Origin: an uncultured Oscillospiraceae bacterium
GTDB lineage: Bacteria; Bacillota; Clostridia; Oscillospirales; Ruminococcaceae
Assembly (NCBI GenBank): GCA_900540595.1
Contig: UQGL01000031.1
Span: forward strand, 1 to 24,438
Length of the DNA: 24,438 nucleotides
Reading direction: 5' to 3'
Below, one piece after another: positions 17,219 to 24,307 of the stretch. The translations under genes were made by a program, and so were the position numbers. Position 1 is the stretch's first letter, and each line of letters begins with the position of its first letter. The notes under the pieces are model-generated. The model had not been told where the DNA came from, made no database searches, and worked only from the letters and a program-made list of their open reading frames with translations.

Positions 17219-19669
17219 ATGTCTGAAAAAGTCAAAATCAAGATCGCCCGCAATGTGGTGCATCTTCCGGCCATCGCCCTGCGCGGGCTGGTGGTGTTCC
17301 CCAACAATGTGGTTCATTTTGAGGTGGGCCGCACCAAGTCCATCGCAGCGATCGAGGCTGCCATGCACAATAACAGCAGCGTATTCCTTGTGGCCCAGCG
17401 CGAGATGGATGTCGAGGAGCCTGCACTGCGGGACCTGTACGGCTACGGCGTGATTGCGGAGATCAAGCAGGTGCTGCGCGTCTCCGAGGATATCGTAAAG
17501 GTGCTGGTCGAGGGCAAGACCCGCGCGCGCCTGCTGGAGCTGGACGGCGAGGATAAATATCTGCAGGCCACGGTGCGCCCGGTGCCGGTACGCGGCATTG
17601 CCGCCGACAAGCGCACGCAGGTCGAGGCACTGGTCCGCAGCCTGAAGGACTGCTTTGAGGAGTACCTCTCCTACAGTCCGCAGATCTCCAAAGATGTTGT
17701 CTATAACATTATCTCGTCGGATTCGCCGCTCTACCTCAGCGAGTATATGCCCGCCAATCTGCTGCTCAAGTATGAGGACAAGCAGGTCATTCTGAACGAG
17801 TCCACGCTGCTGGGCCGTCTGGAAAAGCTGCTGACCCTGCTGCGTCAGGAATGCCAGGTCCTTGAGATCGAGCGCGATCTGGACGACAAGGTCAATGCCC
17901 AGATGGACAAGGGCCAGCGGGAATACTACCTGCGTGAGCAGATGCACATTATCAGCGAGGAGCTGGGCGATTCCGAGGATACCCGCGCTGAGGCCGATAC
18001 ATACCGTGAGAAGATCCGGGCGCTGGCGCTGGATGAGGAATCCACCGAGAAGCTGCTCAAGGAGTGTGACCGTCTGGCCCGTATGCAGGGCAGCAGCGCC
18101 GAGAGCGGCGTGATCCGCAGCTATCTGGACGCATGCCTTGCCCTGCCGTGGCATACCGCGACCGAGGATGACCTTGATCAGGCCCATGCCCGCAAGGTGC
18201 TGGACCGTGAGCATTACGGCCTGCAGAAGGTCAAGGAGCGTATTCTGGAGCTGCTGGCCGTGCGCAAGCTGAATCAGGATGTCAAGGGACAGATCATCTG
18301 CCTTGTCGGCCCTCCGGGTGTCGGCAAGACGAGTATCGCACATTCCATCGCCGAGTGCATGAACCGAAAGTTCGCCCGCATGAGTCTGGGCGGTGTCCAT
18401 GATGAGGCTGAGATCCGCGGCCACCGCCGCACCTATATTGGCGCCATGCCCGGGCGCATCATCAGCGCCATTACAACGGCCAAGTCCACAAATCCGGTCA
18501 TTCTGCTGGACGAGATCGACAAGCTGGCAGGCGATTACAAGGGCGACCCCTCCAGCGCACTGCTGGAGGTGCTGGACCCCGAGCAGAACCGCACCTTCAA
18601 GGACAACTATCTGGATATCCCGTTCGATCTGAGCGAGGTGCTGTTTATCACGACGGCCAACGATGCCTCGACCATCCCCGGCCCGCTCTATGACCGTATG
18701 GATGTGATCGAGTTGCCCAGCTATACCCGCACTGAGAAGTTCAACATTGCCAAGCGCCACCTGCTGCCTAAGCAGCTGAAAAACAACGGCCTTGACGGCC
18801 GCGTGACCCTGACGGCCAGCGCACTGTACGCCATTATTGACGGCTACACCCGCGAGGCCGGTGTGCGCAATCTCGAGCGCACCATCACGGCAGTGCTGCG
18901 CAAATGCGCCCAGAAGGTCGCCGCCGGGGAGGAGGAAAAGATCAGCGTCTCCGCCGCCTCGGTCAAGGCGCTGCTCGGCCCCGAAAAGGTCAAGCCGACC
19001 TTTATCTCCCGCAGGGATGCCGTCGGCATCGCCAACGGTCTGGCATGGACCAGCGTCGGGGGTGAGATGCTGCCCGTGGAGGTGGCTGTCATCCCGAGCG
19101 GCACCGGCAAGATCGAGATCACCGGCAGTCTGGGCGATGTCATGAAAGAGAGCGCCCAACTGGCCGTGACTTACGCCCGTGTCCATGCCGAGGAATACGG
19201 CATCGCGGCGGATAAATTCAAAAACACTGACCTGCATATCCACGCCCCGGAGGGCGCTGTCCCCAAGGACGGCCCCTCTGCCGGCGTTACGCTGACCACG
19301 GCATTGATCTCGGCGCTGTCCGGCATCCCCGTGAACCACGATCTGGCCATGACCGGTGAGATCACGCTGCACGGGAATGTGCTGCCCATCGGTGGCCTGA
19401 AGGAAAAGAGCATGGCTGCCTTCCGCGAGGGCATTTCCACCGTGCTGATCCCCAGGGACAACGAGAGCGACCTGTATGAGGTGGATACCGAGGTGAAGGA
19501 GAAGGTTCATTTTATCCCGGTCGGCAGCCTGTCCGAGGTGCTCAAGCATGCGCTGGTGCGCCCCGGCCGCACCCATGCCCGGGCTGCCCGCAGCGTGCCG
19601 CAGGCAACCTCCCTCATCGCCAATGAAAAGCCCGCCGATAGCCATAAAGAGCCCGCAGCGGTGATGTAA
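17219..19669 (+). CDS. lon: ATP-dependent protease Lon (LonA)
   Basis: Lon is a homo-oligomeric AAA+ serine protease that degrades misfolded and regulatory proteins. The 816-residue product has full LonA architecture: an N-terminal substrate-binding domain (about 10-210), coiled linker, AAA+ module with Walker A GPPGVGKT at 364-371 and the VILLDEIDK Walker B, then the protease domain. The catalytic dyad is Ser687 in PKDGPSAG and, by the usual 43-residue spacing, Lys730 in GGLKEK. The last 35 or so residues after LKHAL form a basic, poorly conserved tail. It starts three bases after the lipid kinase gene and is followed by engB 37 bases on; the lon-engB (ysxC) pair is widely conserved in Firmicutes. 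Confidence 0.97.
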   Translation: MSEKVKIKIARNVVHLPAIALRGLVVFPNNVVHFEVGRTKSIAAIEAAMHNNSSVFLVAQREMDVEEPALRDLYGYGVIAEIKQVLRVSEDIVKVLVEGKTRARLLELDGEDKYLQATVRPVPVRGIAADKRTQVEALVRSLKDCFEEYLSYSPQISKDVVYNIISSDSPLYLSEYMPANLLLKYEDKQVILNESTLLGRLEKLLTLLRQECQVLEIERDLDDKVNAQMDKGQREYYLREQMHIISEELGDSEDTRAEADTYREKIRALALDEESTEKLLKECDRLARMQGSSAESGVIRSYLDACLALPWHTATEDDLDQAHARKVLDREHYGLQKVKERILELLAVRKLNQDVKGQIICLVGPPGVGKTSIAHSIAECMNRKFARMSLGGVHDEAEIRGHRRTYIGAMPGRIISAITTAKSTNPVILLDEIDKLAGDYKGDPSSALLEVLDPEQNRTFKDNYLDIPFDLSEVLFITTANDASTIPGPLYDRMDVIELPSYTRTEKFNIAKRHLLPKQLKNNGLDGRVTLTASALYAIIDGYTREAGVRNLERTITAVLRKCAQKVAAGEEEKISVSAASVKALLGPEKVKPTFISRRDAVGIANGLAWTSVGGEMLPVEVAVIPSGTGKIEITGSLGDVMKESAQLAVTYARVHAEEYGIAADKFKNTDLHIHAPEGAVPKDGPSAGVTLTTALISALSGIPVNHDLAMTGEITLHGNVLPIGGLKEKSMAAFREGISTVLIPRDNESDLYEVDTEVKEKVHFIPVGSLSEVLKHALVRPGRTHARAARSVPQATSLIANEKPADSHKEPAAVM

Positions 19670-19706
19670 AACGCAGCCCTGTATACATTATAATAAAGGA
19701 ACACCC

Positions 19707-20294
19707 ATGAACTATAACAACAGCGAGTTTCTCGCGTCCTACGGCCTGTCCCGTCAGCTGCCGGTCAGCGACCGGCCGGAGATCGTTTTCTCCGGCCGCT
19801 CCAATGTGGGCAAGTCGAGCCTTATCAACAAGCTCTGCAACCGCAAAAAGCTGGCCCGCGTCAGTGCTACGCCGGGCAAAACGGCAACCATCAACTTCTA
19901 CCGCGTGGATACCGCCTATCTTGTGGACCTGCCCGGCTACGGCTACGCCAAGGTCTCCAATGCAGAGCGCGAGCGGTGGGATGATCTGATCAACAGCTAT
20001 TTTGAGGCGGATCGCTCAGTCTGCCTGCTGGTTCAGCTGCTGGACAGCCGCCATGCCCCGAGCGCGGACGATATGCAGATGCTGGAATACCTGCACTACC
20101 ACCGCATCCCGTTTGTGGCTGCACTGACCAAGGGCGACAAGCTGAAAAAAAGCGAGATGGCCGCCTGCAAGGAAGAATTTGAGAAGATCTGCGCGCCCTA
20201 CGGCTGCCGGGCCGTTGTGCTGACCAGCGCTGAGAACGGCTTGGGCTGTGACGAGCTGCGCGCCCTGCTGGAAGCCAGCATGGCCGGGGAGTGA
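19707..20294 (+). CDS. engB: Ribosome biogenesis GTP-binding protein EngB (YsxC/YihA)
   Basis: EngB is an essential small GTPase that assists 50S subunit assembly. The 195-residue product has the normal length and GTPase motifs: G1 GRSNVGKS at 30-37, G3 DLPGYGYA at 74-81, G4 TKGD at 141-144 (the family usually has TKxD) and G5 TSAENGLG at 173-180. The start has AAAGGA at 19695-19700. A TATAAT at 19689-19694 lies too near the gene to leave room for the ribosome binding site, so I do not count it as a promoter. It is likely cotranscribed with lon. The methyltransferase gene starts three bases after its stop. Confidence 0.96.
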   Translation: MNYNNSEFLASYGLSRQLPVSDRPEIVFSGRSNVGKSSLINKLCNRKKLARVSATPGKTATINFYRVDTAYLVDLPGYGYAKVSNAERERWDDLINSYFEADRSVCLLVQLLDSRHAPSADDMQMLEYLHYHRIPFVAALTKGDKLKKSEMAACKEEFEKICAPYGCRAVVLTSAENGLGCDELRALLEASMAGE

Positions 20295-20297
20295 GCC

Positions 20298-21074
20298 ATG
20301 GCCTACAATGAGTTTGCCTATTTTTACGATGAGTTCAACGGCGAGGCCGACTACGATGCGCTCTACCGCTACATCACGGCAGAGCTGCAGGCTCACGGCA
20401 TCCGGGACGGCATTCTGGCCGACCTTGGCTGCGGCACCGGGGATCTGACGCTGATGCTGACCCAGGCAGGCTATGATGTCATCGGTATCGACCGGTCGGA
20501 GGAGATGCTAAGCGTCCTGCGTGAAAAGGCGGATGAGCTGGGCTTGACCGGGCGTCTGCTGCTGCTTCGGCAGGATCTGCTCGAGCTGGACCTCTACGGC
20601 ACCATCCGCGCGGCGGTATCCACCTTTGATACCTACAGCCATATCGGCCCGCTGGACAGCTTTGAAAAGGCCATACGCAAGGCGGCCTATTTTATGGAGA
20701 AGGGCGGCGTGTTCCTTTTTGATTTGAACACGCCCTATAAGCACCGGGAAATTCTGGCAGGGCAGACCTTTGATATTGAGGCCGAGGACGCCGACTGCCA
20801 TTGGTCCAACCGCTATGACGAGGCCGCACAGCGGGTGGATATCACCATCGACATTGACTACCATGAAACGGGTGAGCATTTCCGTGAGCAATTCAGCGAG
20901 TACAGCTACACGCTGGACACGGTGCGCGCCTTGCTGGAGAAGTACGGCTTTGCCGTGGCAAGGGTCGCTGACGGCGAGGATTTTGGCCCTGTGCGCGCCG
21001 ACAGCCCGCGCTGGATCATTACGGCTGTCAAGCAATACACACAAGAGGATGAAAGCAATGGAACAGAATCATAA
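20298..21074 (+). CDS. Class I SAM-dependent methyltransferase
   Basis: A 258-residue class I (Rossmann-fold) methyltransferase. The SAM-binding motif I is ADLGCGTGDLT at 41-51, followed by the acidic ribose-binding position in VIGIDRSEEML at about 61-71. Later strands VSTFDTYSHI and GGVFLFDLNT fit motifs IV and V. The substrate is not predictable; similar genes beside hslO or lon in Clostridia are annotated only as methyltransferases. It is tightly placed, three bases after engB and overlapping the hslO start by 17 bases, so it belongs to the same translational series. There is no membrane segment. Confidence 0.85.
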   Translation: MAYNEFAYFYDEFNGEADYDALYRYITAELQAHGIRDGILADLGCGTGDLTLMLTQAGYDVIGIDRSEEMLSVLREKADELGLTGRLLLLRQDLLELDLYGTIRAAVSTFDTYSHIGPLDSFEKAIRKAAYFMEKGGVFLFDLNTPYKHREILAGQTFDIEAEDADCHWSNRYDEAAQRVDITIDIDYHETGEHFREQFSEYSYTLDTVRALLEKYGFAVARVADGEDFGPVRADSPRWIITAVKQYTQEDESNGTES

Positions 21075-21969
21075 CATGCTGCGCGGCATTTCCGAGAACG
21101 GCGGCATTGTATTTTACGGCGTGGACTCTACCGAAATCGTCCGCGATATGGAGCGCCTGCACAAGACGAGCGCTGTCACCACGGCGGCGCTGGGCCGCCT
21201 GCTGACGGCTGCCTCAATGATGGGCATCATGCTGAAAAACACGCAGGACTCGGTGACGCTGCAGATCAAGGGCGGCGGCCCGGCGGGCCGTCTGCTGGCG
21301 GTTTCTGACGGTACAGGCAATGTCAAGGGCTATGTGGAGCATCCGGTCGTAGAGCTGCCCCCGCGGGCGGACGGCCATCTGGATGTAGGCACTGCTGTCG
21401 GCAAGGACGGCACCCTTGATGTTATCCGCGACCTCGGTATGCGCGAGCCTTATATCGGGCAGGTACCGCTGACCTCCGGTGAGATCGCCGAGGATATAAC
21501 CACCTACTTTGCCATCAGCGAGCAGATCCCCACGGTCTGCGCCCTGGGTGTGCTGGTGGATAAAGACCTGAGTGTCCGCTGCGCAGGCGGTTTTGTCGTG
21601 CAGCTGCTGCCCGGTGCCACCGAGGAGGAGATCGAGCATCTTGAAAAGAACATCAAGGCCATGCCCAGCGTGACAACGATGCTGGAGCAGGGCATGAGCG
21701 TGCGCGATATGCTGGAGCTGGCGCTGCAGGGCTTTCAGCCGGATATTCTGGACAGCTACCATGTGACCTATAAGTGCGACTGCAGTCTCGAGCGCGTTGA
21801 AAAAATGATCCGCAGCCTTGGCAAAAAAGAGGTCGAAAAAATGCGCGATGAGGACCCCATCGCGGAGGTGAACTGCCAGTTCTGCAACAAAAATTACAGG
21901 GTCGATCTGAATGATCTGCTGAAAAACTGGCCGGACATCGTTGAAAACGAGAGTACCAAAAAAGTTTGA
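21058..21969 (+). CDS. hslO: Redox-regulated chaperone Hsp33
   Basis: Hsp33 is a holdase chaperone switched on by oxidative stress when its zinc-bound cysteines form disulfides. The 303-residue product has the four zinc ligands in the expected C-terminal arrangement: CXC at Cys240/Cys242 and CXXC at Cys273/Cys276. The N-terminal domain includes GGGPAGRLLAVSDGTGNVKGYV and the TSGEIAEDITTYFAISEQ stretch. I choose the ATG at 21058, with AGAGGA near 21044-21049 about nine bases upstream; the open frame runs further back and an ATG at 21049 exists, but the former lacks homology and the latter lacks spacing. It overlaps the methyltransferase end. It would protect an anaerobe during oxygen exposure, together with the other chaperones here. 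Confidence 0.95.
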   Translation: MEQNHNMLRGISENGGIVFYGVDSTEIVRDMERLHKTSAVTTAALGRLLTAASMMGIMLKNTQDSVTLQIKGGGPAGRLLAVSDGTGNVKGYVEHPVVELPPRADGHLDVGTAVGKDGTLDVIRDLGMREPYIGQVPLTSGEIAEDITTYFAISEQIPTVCALGVLVDKDLSVRCAGGFVVQLLPGATEEEIEHLEKNIKAMPSVTTMLEQGMSVRDMLELALQGFQPDILDSYHVTYKCDCSLERVEKMIRSLGKKEVEKMRDEDPIAEVNCQFCNKNYRVDLNDLLKNWPDIVENESTKKV

Positions 21970-21988
21970 AAAAACTTGTAAAAAACGC

Positions 21989-22017
21989 TTGACTTTTCTG
22001 CTCATATAGTCTATAAT
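21989..22017 (+). promoter_or_regulatory. Strong promoter of the tRNA operon
   Basis: TTGACT at 21989-21994 and TATAAT at 22012-22017 are 17 bases apart, nearly perfect SigA consensus, as is typical for stable RNA. The expected start is near 22024. The 42-base leader before the first tRNA holds GTCGC/GCGAC (22025-22029 and 22039-22043) and the overlapping alternative GGAGAG/CTCTCC (22032-22037 and 22055-22060). Confidence 0.9.
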
Positions 22018-22065
22018 AACACCTGTCGCCCGGAGAGAGCGACTGAGCAAAAACCTCTCCAACAT

Positions 22066-22141
22066 GCGGCCGTAGCTCATCTGGTAGAGCGCCACCTTGC
22101 CAAGGTGGAGGTAGCGAGTTCGAGCCTCGTCGGCCGCTCCA
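22066..22141 (+). tRNA. tRNA-Gly (anticodon GCC), copy 1
   Basis: The acceptor stem GCGGCCG/CGGCCGC is perfect, the anticodon stem CCACC/GGTGG encloses loop TTGCCAA with anticodon GCC, and the T-loop is TTCGAGC. CCA is encoded at 22139-22141. It is identical over all 76 bases to the copy at 22421. Confidence 0.97.
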
Positions 22142-22147
22142 TTTTGT

Positions 22148-22223
22148 GGAAGTTTAGCTCAGCTGGGAGAGCATCTGCCTTACAAGCAGAGGGTCAGCGG
22201 TTCGAGCCCGTTAACTTCCACCA
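22148..22223 (+). tRNA. tRNA-Val (anticodon TAC)
   Basis: Acceptor GGAAGTT/AACTTCC; anticodon stem TCTGC/GCAGA with loop CTTACAA, anticodon TAC; T-arm AGCGG-TTCGAGC-CCGTT. CCA is encoded. It starts six bases after the first tRNA-Gly. Confidence 0.96.
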
Positions 22224-22228
22224 AATTT

Positions 22229-22305
22229 GGCCCGGTAGTTCAGTTGGTTAGAACGCTAGCCTGTCACGCTAGAGGTCGTCAGTTCGAGCCTGATTCGGGT
22301 CGCCA
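22229..22305 (+). tRNA. tRNA-Asp (anticodon GTC)
   Basis: Acceptor GGCCCGG/TCGGGTC with two G-T pairs; anticodon stem CTAGC/GCTAG with loop CTGTCAC, anticodon GTC; discriminator G and encoded CCA at 22303-22305. Confidence 0.96.
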
Positions 22306-22308
22306 TTT

Positions 22309-22384
22309 GCCTCTGTAGCTCAGTCGGTAGAGCAGGGGACTGAAAATCCCCGTGTCATTGGTTCGATTCCGATCGGAGGCACCA
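22309..22384 (+). tRNA. tRNA-Phe (anticodon GAA)
   Basis: Acceptor GCCTCTG/CGGAGGC; anticodon stem GGGGA/TCCCC with loop CTGAAAA, anticodon GAA; discriminator A and encoded CCA at 22382-22384. It starts three bases after tRNA-Asp. Confidence 0.96.
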
Positions 22385-22390
22385 GTTTCT

Positions 22391-22416
22391 TGTATGTTCT
22401 TCGTAAAGAATATACA
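22391..22416 (+). other. Hairpin between tRNA-Phe and the second tRNA-Gly
   Basis: TGTATGTTCTT (22391-22401) pairs with AAGAATATACA (22406-22416) over an 11-bp stem with a single G-T pair and a CGTA loop. No T-run follows, so it is unlikely to be a terminator. It could guide processing of the tRNA precursor or protect an end. Confidence 0.55.
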
Positions 22417-22420
22417 TTAT

Positions 22421-22496
22421 GCGGCCGTAGCTCATCTGGTAGAGCGCCACCTTGCCAAGGTGGAGGTAGCGAGTTCGAGCCTCGTCGGCCGCTCCA
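22421..22496 (+). tRNA. tRNA-Gly (anticodon GCC), copy 2
   Basis: This is an exact 76-base duplicate of the gene at 22066, including CCA at 22494-22496. The flanks differ on both sides, so the identity stops at the gene borders. It is the last tRNA before the strong hairpin at 22505. Confidence 0.97.
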
Positions 22497-22504
22497 AAAA
22501 AATA

Positions 22505-22537
22505 GTGAAAAATCGGCTCAATAAGCCGATTTTTCAC
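22505..22537. terminator. Bidirectional-type terminator between tRNA-Gly copy 2 and tRNA-Cys
   Basis: GTGAAAAATCGGCT (22505-22518) and AGCCGATTTTTCAC (22524-22537) form a perfect 14-bp stem with loop CAATA. The GC core CGGCT/AGCCG is flanked by an A-tract on the left and a T-tract on the right, so it reads as an intrinsic terminator in both directions. It ends only six bases before tRNA-Cys. Confidence 0.8.
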
Positions 22538-22543
22538 TCATAT

Positions 22544-22618
22544 GGTGACGTGGCCAAGTGGTAAGGCAAAGGTCTGCAAAACCTTCATTCACCAGTTCAA
22601 ATCTGGTCGTCACCTCCA
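22544..22618 (+). tRNA. tRNA-Cys (anticodon GCA)
   Basis: Acceptor GGTGACG/CGTCACC; anticodon stem AAGGT/ACCTT with loop CTGCAAA, anticodon GCA; T-loop TTCAAAT; encoded CCA at 22616-22618. It is separated from the other tRNAs by a terminator-like hairpin, has no promoter I can recognise in the 47-base gap, and is the last tRNA before the plasmid-type genes. Confidence 0.96.
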
Positions 22619-22619
22619 T

Positions 22620-22654
22620 AAGACTGTGATGAAAAAGATGTCACAGTCTTTTTT
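22620..22654 (+). terminator. Intrinsic terminator after tRNA-Cys
   Basis: AAGACTGTGA (22620-22629) and TCACAGTCTT (22641-22650) form a perfect 10-bp stem with an 11-base loop, followed by T residues to 22654. It ends the tRNA operon two bases after the encoded CCA. Confidence 0.92.
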
Positions 22655-22754
22655 CTTTGTTGTAGCGTCGAAAATCGACGATTTCGCCAACCGATTTTTG
22701 AACACGGTTTTACAGTGTTGTCCAACCATTTTTGGGCGGTTTGCCCACCCTAAA

Positions 22755-22808
22755 GCCCACTTTTTCTGCCACTTTTTGGAATTTGGCAGGGGAGTGGGCA
22801 ATTTTTTT
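22755..22808 (+). terminator. Terminator-like hairpin in the tRNA-parM gap
   Basis: GCCCACT (22755-22761) pairs with AGTGGGC (22793-22799), and inside it CTGCCA (22766-22771) pairs with TGGCAG (22784-22789). A run of seven T residues follows at 22802-22808. No gene precedes it after the tRNA-Cys terminator, so it may end a small RNA, catch read-through, or be remnant sequence. Confidence 0.6.
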
Positions 22809-22833
22809 GAGAAAAAACAGAATAAATCCTGCT

Positions 22834-22931
22834 GTTTTCAGAATGTTTTCAATTTCCTCGCAGCTGATTTCTCGTTGACTGCGGGGATTTTTTATTTTTC
22901 CGGCAGTTTTCATTTTGTTTTCAAGTTTTCC
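22834..22931. repeat. GTTTTCA direct repeats upstream of parM (candidate centromere)
   Basis: GTTTTCA occurs at 22834, 22845, 22906 and 22917, and a variant GTTTTCC at 22925. Members of each pair are exactly 11 bases apart, and the pairs are 72 bases apart. Type II partition systems place short direct repeats upstream of parM as the ParR-binding centromere; in plasmid R1 these are 11-bp repeats. The region is T-rich, so chance is not excluded. Confidence 0.4.
22855..22893 (+). terminator. Terminator-like hairpin shortly before parM
   Basis: TCCTCGCAG (22855-22863) pairs with CTGCGGGGA (22879-22887), nine pairs with one G-T, followed by six T residues at 22888-22893 and more T beyond. It lies about 70 bases upstream of the parM start and between the two GTTTTCA pairs. 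It could block tRNA-operon read-through into parM or attenuate parM. Confidence 0.7.
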
Positions 22932-22963
22932 ATTTTATACCTATTATAAGGAGGATTTTCACT

Positions 22964-23893
22964 ATGAGCATCATTATCGGCATCGACCACGGCTACTATG
23001 CTATCAAAACAGCCCACTGTTCATTCCCGGCTGGGTTGACAAGCTATGGAGAACACGAACCCTACACCCGCCAAGGACTTTTAGAGTTTGGCGGGTGCTT
23101 TTTTGTTTGTGGCTCCGGGCGGCAGCCTATCCAACGGGATAAGACTGCGAACGACAACTATTACCTGCTGACGCTGGCAGCGATTGCAAAAGAAATCCGG
23201 CAACGCGGCTTGCCGCCCGAATGCTCGGTGCGCATTGCGGCGGGGCTGCCGCTGACCAGCTTTGGGCGCGACAAACCCAAGTTCAAAGATTATCTGCTGC
23301 GAAGCAACCAGCCTGTGAACTACAAGTTCGAGGGTGTGGAGTACAGCATCACTATCGAAGAAGTTGCGGTCTTCCCTCAAGGCTACGCCGCCCTTATGAC
23401 CGAAACTGGTTTGTTGCAGGACGAACCCTCCATGCTCCTCATGGATCTTGGCGGCTGGACGGTGGACCTCATGCGCATCGACAACGCCATCCCTGCGGCT
23501 GACACTGCGCACAGCTTGGAGCTCGGCATGATCCGCTGCGTGGATGACATTCGGGAGCAGGTGCGGCGAGAAACCGGGCTGTCCCTCACGGATGCCCAAA
23601 TCGAAAATATGCTGGCAGGTCAGCCCTGCACGGTCAGCGATACGGTGCGCGACATCGTGAACCGGCAGGGTCGTAAGTACACCGAACATCTGCTGTCTGC
23701 CACGATGGAAGCGGGATTCGATTTGCACGCCATCCCCGCCGTGTTGCTGGGCGGCGGCGCATCGGTGGTGAGCCGCCACCTAAGTCCCAAAGACGGCCTT
23801 TGTAAGACGATTTTCCTGCTGGACGACAAGGTGAACGCGGTCGGATTCGAGCGTGCGTTGGCCGCCGTGTCGCGCCGCAAAAGCGAGGTATGA
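22964..23893 (+). CDS. ParM/StbA-family actin-like plasmid segregation protein
   Basis: A 309-residue actin-like ATPase of the ParM/StbA group. Such proteins polymerise into filaments that push apart plasmid copies captured by ParR at a centromere. Nucleotide-binding elements of the actin fold are visible: phosphate-1 IGIDHGYYAIK at 5-15, phosphate-2 MDLGGWTVDL at 160-169, and the adenosine motif LLGGGAS at 261-267. The strong ribosome binding site AAGGAGG is at 22948-22954. The stop overlaps the next start (ATGA at 23890-23893), giving the classic parM-parR arrangement. It has no chromosomal counterpart among its neighbours and implies an element that exists, at least at times, as a circular replicon. 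I saw no frameshift; it appears functional. Confidence 0.85.
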   Translation: MSIIIGIDHGYYAIKTAHCSFPAGLTSYGEHEPYTRQGLLEFGGCFFVCGSGRQPIQRDKTANDNYYLLTLAAIAKEIRQRGLPPECSVRIAAGLPLTSFGRDKPKFKDYLLRSNQPVNYKFEGVEYSITIEEVAVFPQGYAALMTETGLLQDEPSMLLMDLGGWTVDLMRIDNAIPAADTAHSLELGMIRCVDDIREQVRRETGLSLTDAQIENMLAGQPCTVSDTVRDIVNRQGRKYTEHLLSATMEAGFDLHAIPAVLLGGGASVVSRHLSPKDGLCKTIFLLDDKVNAVGFERALAAVSRRKSEV

Positions 23894-24162
23894 AACGCCC
23901 ACAGTACGTTTTCCGCCCGAACCTTAACGAACCGCAACACCGCCGCGCGTGGGCGTTGTTGCAGCAGGTGCCGCCTGCCAAACGCAAAGAGTTTCTGGTG
24001 CAGAGTATCCTTGCGGCAGAACAAACGGATAGACTGGAAGAAAGCATCCGTAAGGTGGTGCGCGAAGAATTGCAGACGGCCAGCATAGCCACTGCTGTTC
24101 CCAGTCCGCCGCCGGACGATGCAATCCCAGATTCCGCGCTCAATTTCTTATCCACACTTTAG
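23890..24162 (+). CDS. ParR-like centromere-binding protein
   Basis: A 90-residue protein starting on the last bases of parM (ATGA overlap), so translation is coupled. Position, size and layout match ParR adaptors: a short basic N-terminal strand (KRPQYVFRPNL), two helices with AWALLQQVPPAKRKEFLVQSILA at about 20-42 consistent with a ribbon-helix-helix fold, a charged helix at about 47-61, and a Pro-rich linker leading to a hydrophobic tail DSALNFLSTL. In known systems the C-terminal tail of ParR binds ParM. ParR sequences diverge strongly, so the call rests mainly on context. It would bind repeats upstream of parM and repress its promoter. Confidence 0.65.
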   Translation: MKRPQYVFRPNLNEPQHRRAWALLQQVPPAKRKEFLVQSILAAEQTDRLEESIRKVVREELQTASIATAVPSPPPDDAIPDSALNFLSTL

Positions 24163-24214
24163 AGGGGGTGGTTCCCATGCACTAAGTTTTTGTTGGTTAT
24201 GGCTGCTTTGATAG

Positions 24215-24234
24215 CGAAATTCAATGAATTGTCG
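24215..24234. repeat. Imperfect inverted repeat between parR and the RHH gene
   Basis: CGAAATTC (24215-24222) and GAATTGTCG (24226-24234) are complementary apart from one bulged base, with loop AAT. It sits in the 145-base gap ahead of the ribbon-helix-helix gene and could be an operator for it or part of a transfer or replication site. The rest of the gap shows no promoter of good quality. Confidence 0.3.
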
Positions 24235-24307
24235 TTAGTTCTTGTGAATAGCTTTGCTTCTGCCGCTGTGGTATGCTTGCTTTGCAAACACAGAAAGGAG
24301 CGCACCC

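Larger units (their letters stand above)
22655..22963. other. AT-rich gap without a credible gene between tRNA-Cys and parM
   Basis: These 309 bases contain no reading frame with both a ribosome binding site and recognisable protein. An open frame crossing the second half of the tRNA array and this gap encodes low-complexity Phe-rich sequence and is not believable. The gap holds a CGTCGA-AAA-TCGACG palindrome (22666-22680), two further terminator-like hairpins, an AAAACAG/CTGTTTT stem (22814-22820 and 22832-22838) and repeats of GTTTTCA. It is clearly richer in A and T than the genes on either side. Confidence 0.7.

Noticed and set aside
16148..19645. A very long open frame on the minus strand opposite the lipid kinase and lon
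   Set aside because: The GC-rich third positions of the sense genes make TTA, CTA and TCA codons rare, which removes stops from the antisense frame. The product is rich in His, Gln, Leu and Arg with no recognisable domain, and the sense strand encodes two clear enzymes.
19689..19694. TATAAT before engB as a promoter
   Set aside because: Transcription would start around 19701, after the AAAGGA ribosome binding site, and no -35 is evident; cotranscription with lon is simpler.
20770..21057. N-terminal extension of the hslO frame back into the methyltransferase
   Set aside because: The extension is Arg/Thr/Ser-rich out-of-frame sequence of the methyltransferase; Hsp33 homology begins just after the ATG at 21058, which has a ribosome binding site.
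22066..22618. CRISPR-like repetition in the tRNA array
   Set aside because: The repeated units fold as complete tRNAs with clear anticodons and CCA ends; there are no regular spacers or Cas genes.
22542..22949. Frame through tRNA-Cys and the AT-rich gap encoding a Phe-rich peptide
   Set aside because: It begins inside the tRNA-Cys flank, includes the tRNA gene and several terminators, and has low-complexity Phe/Lys content.
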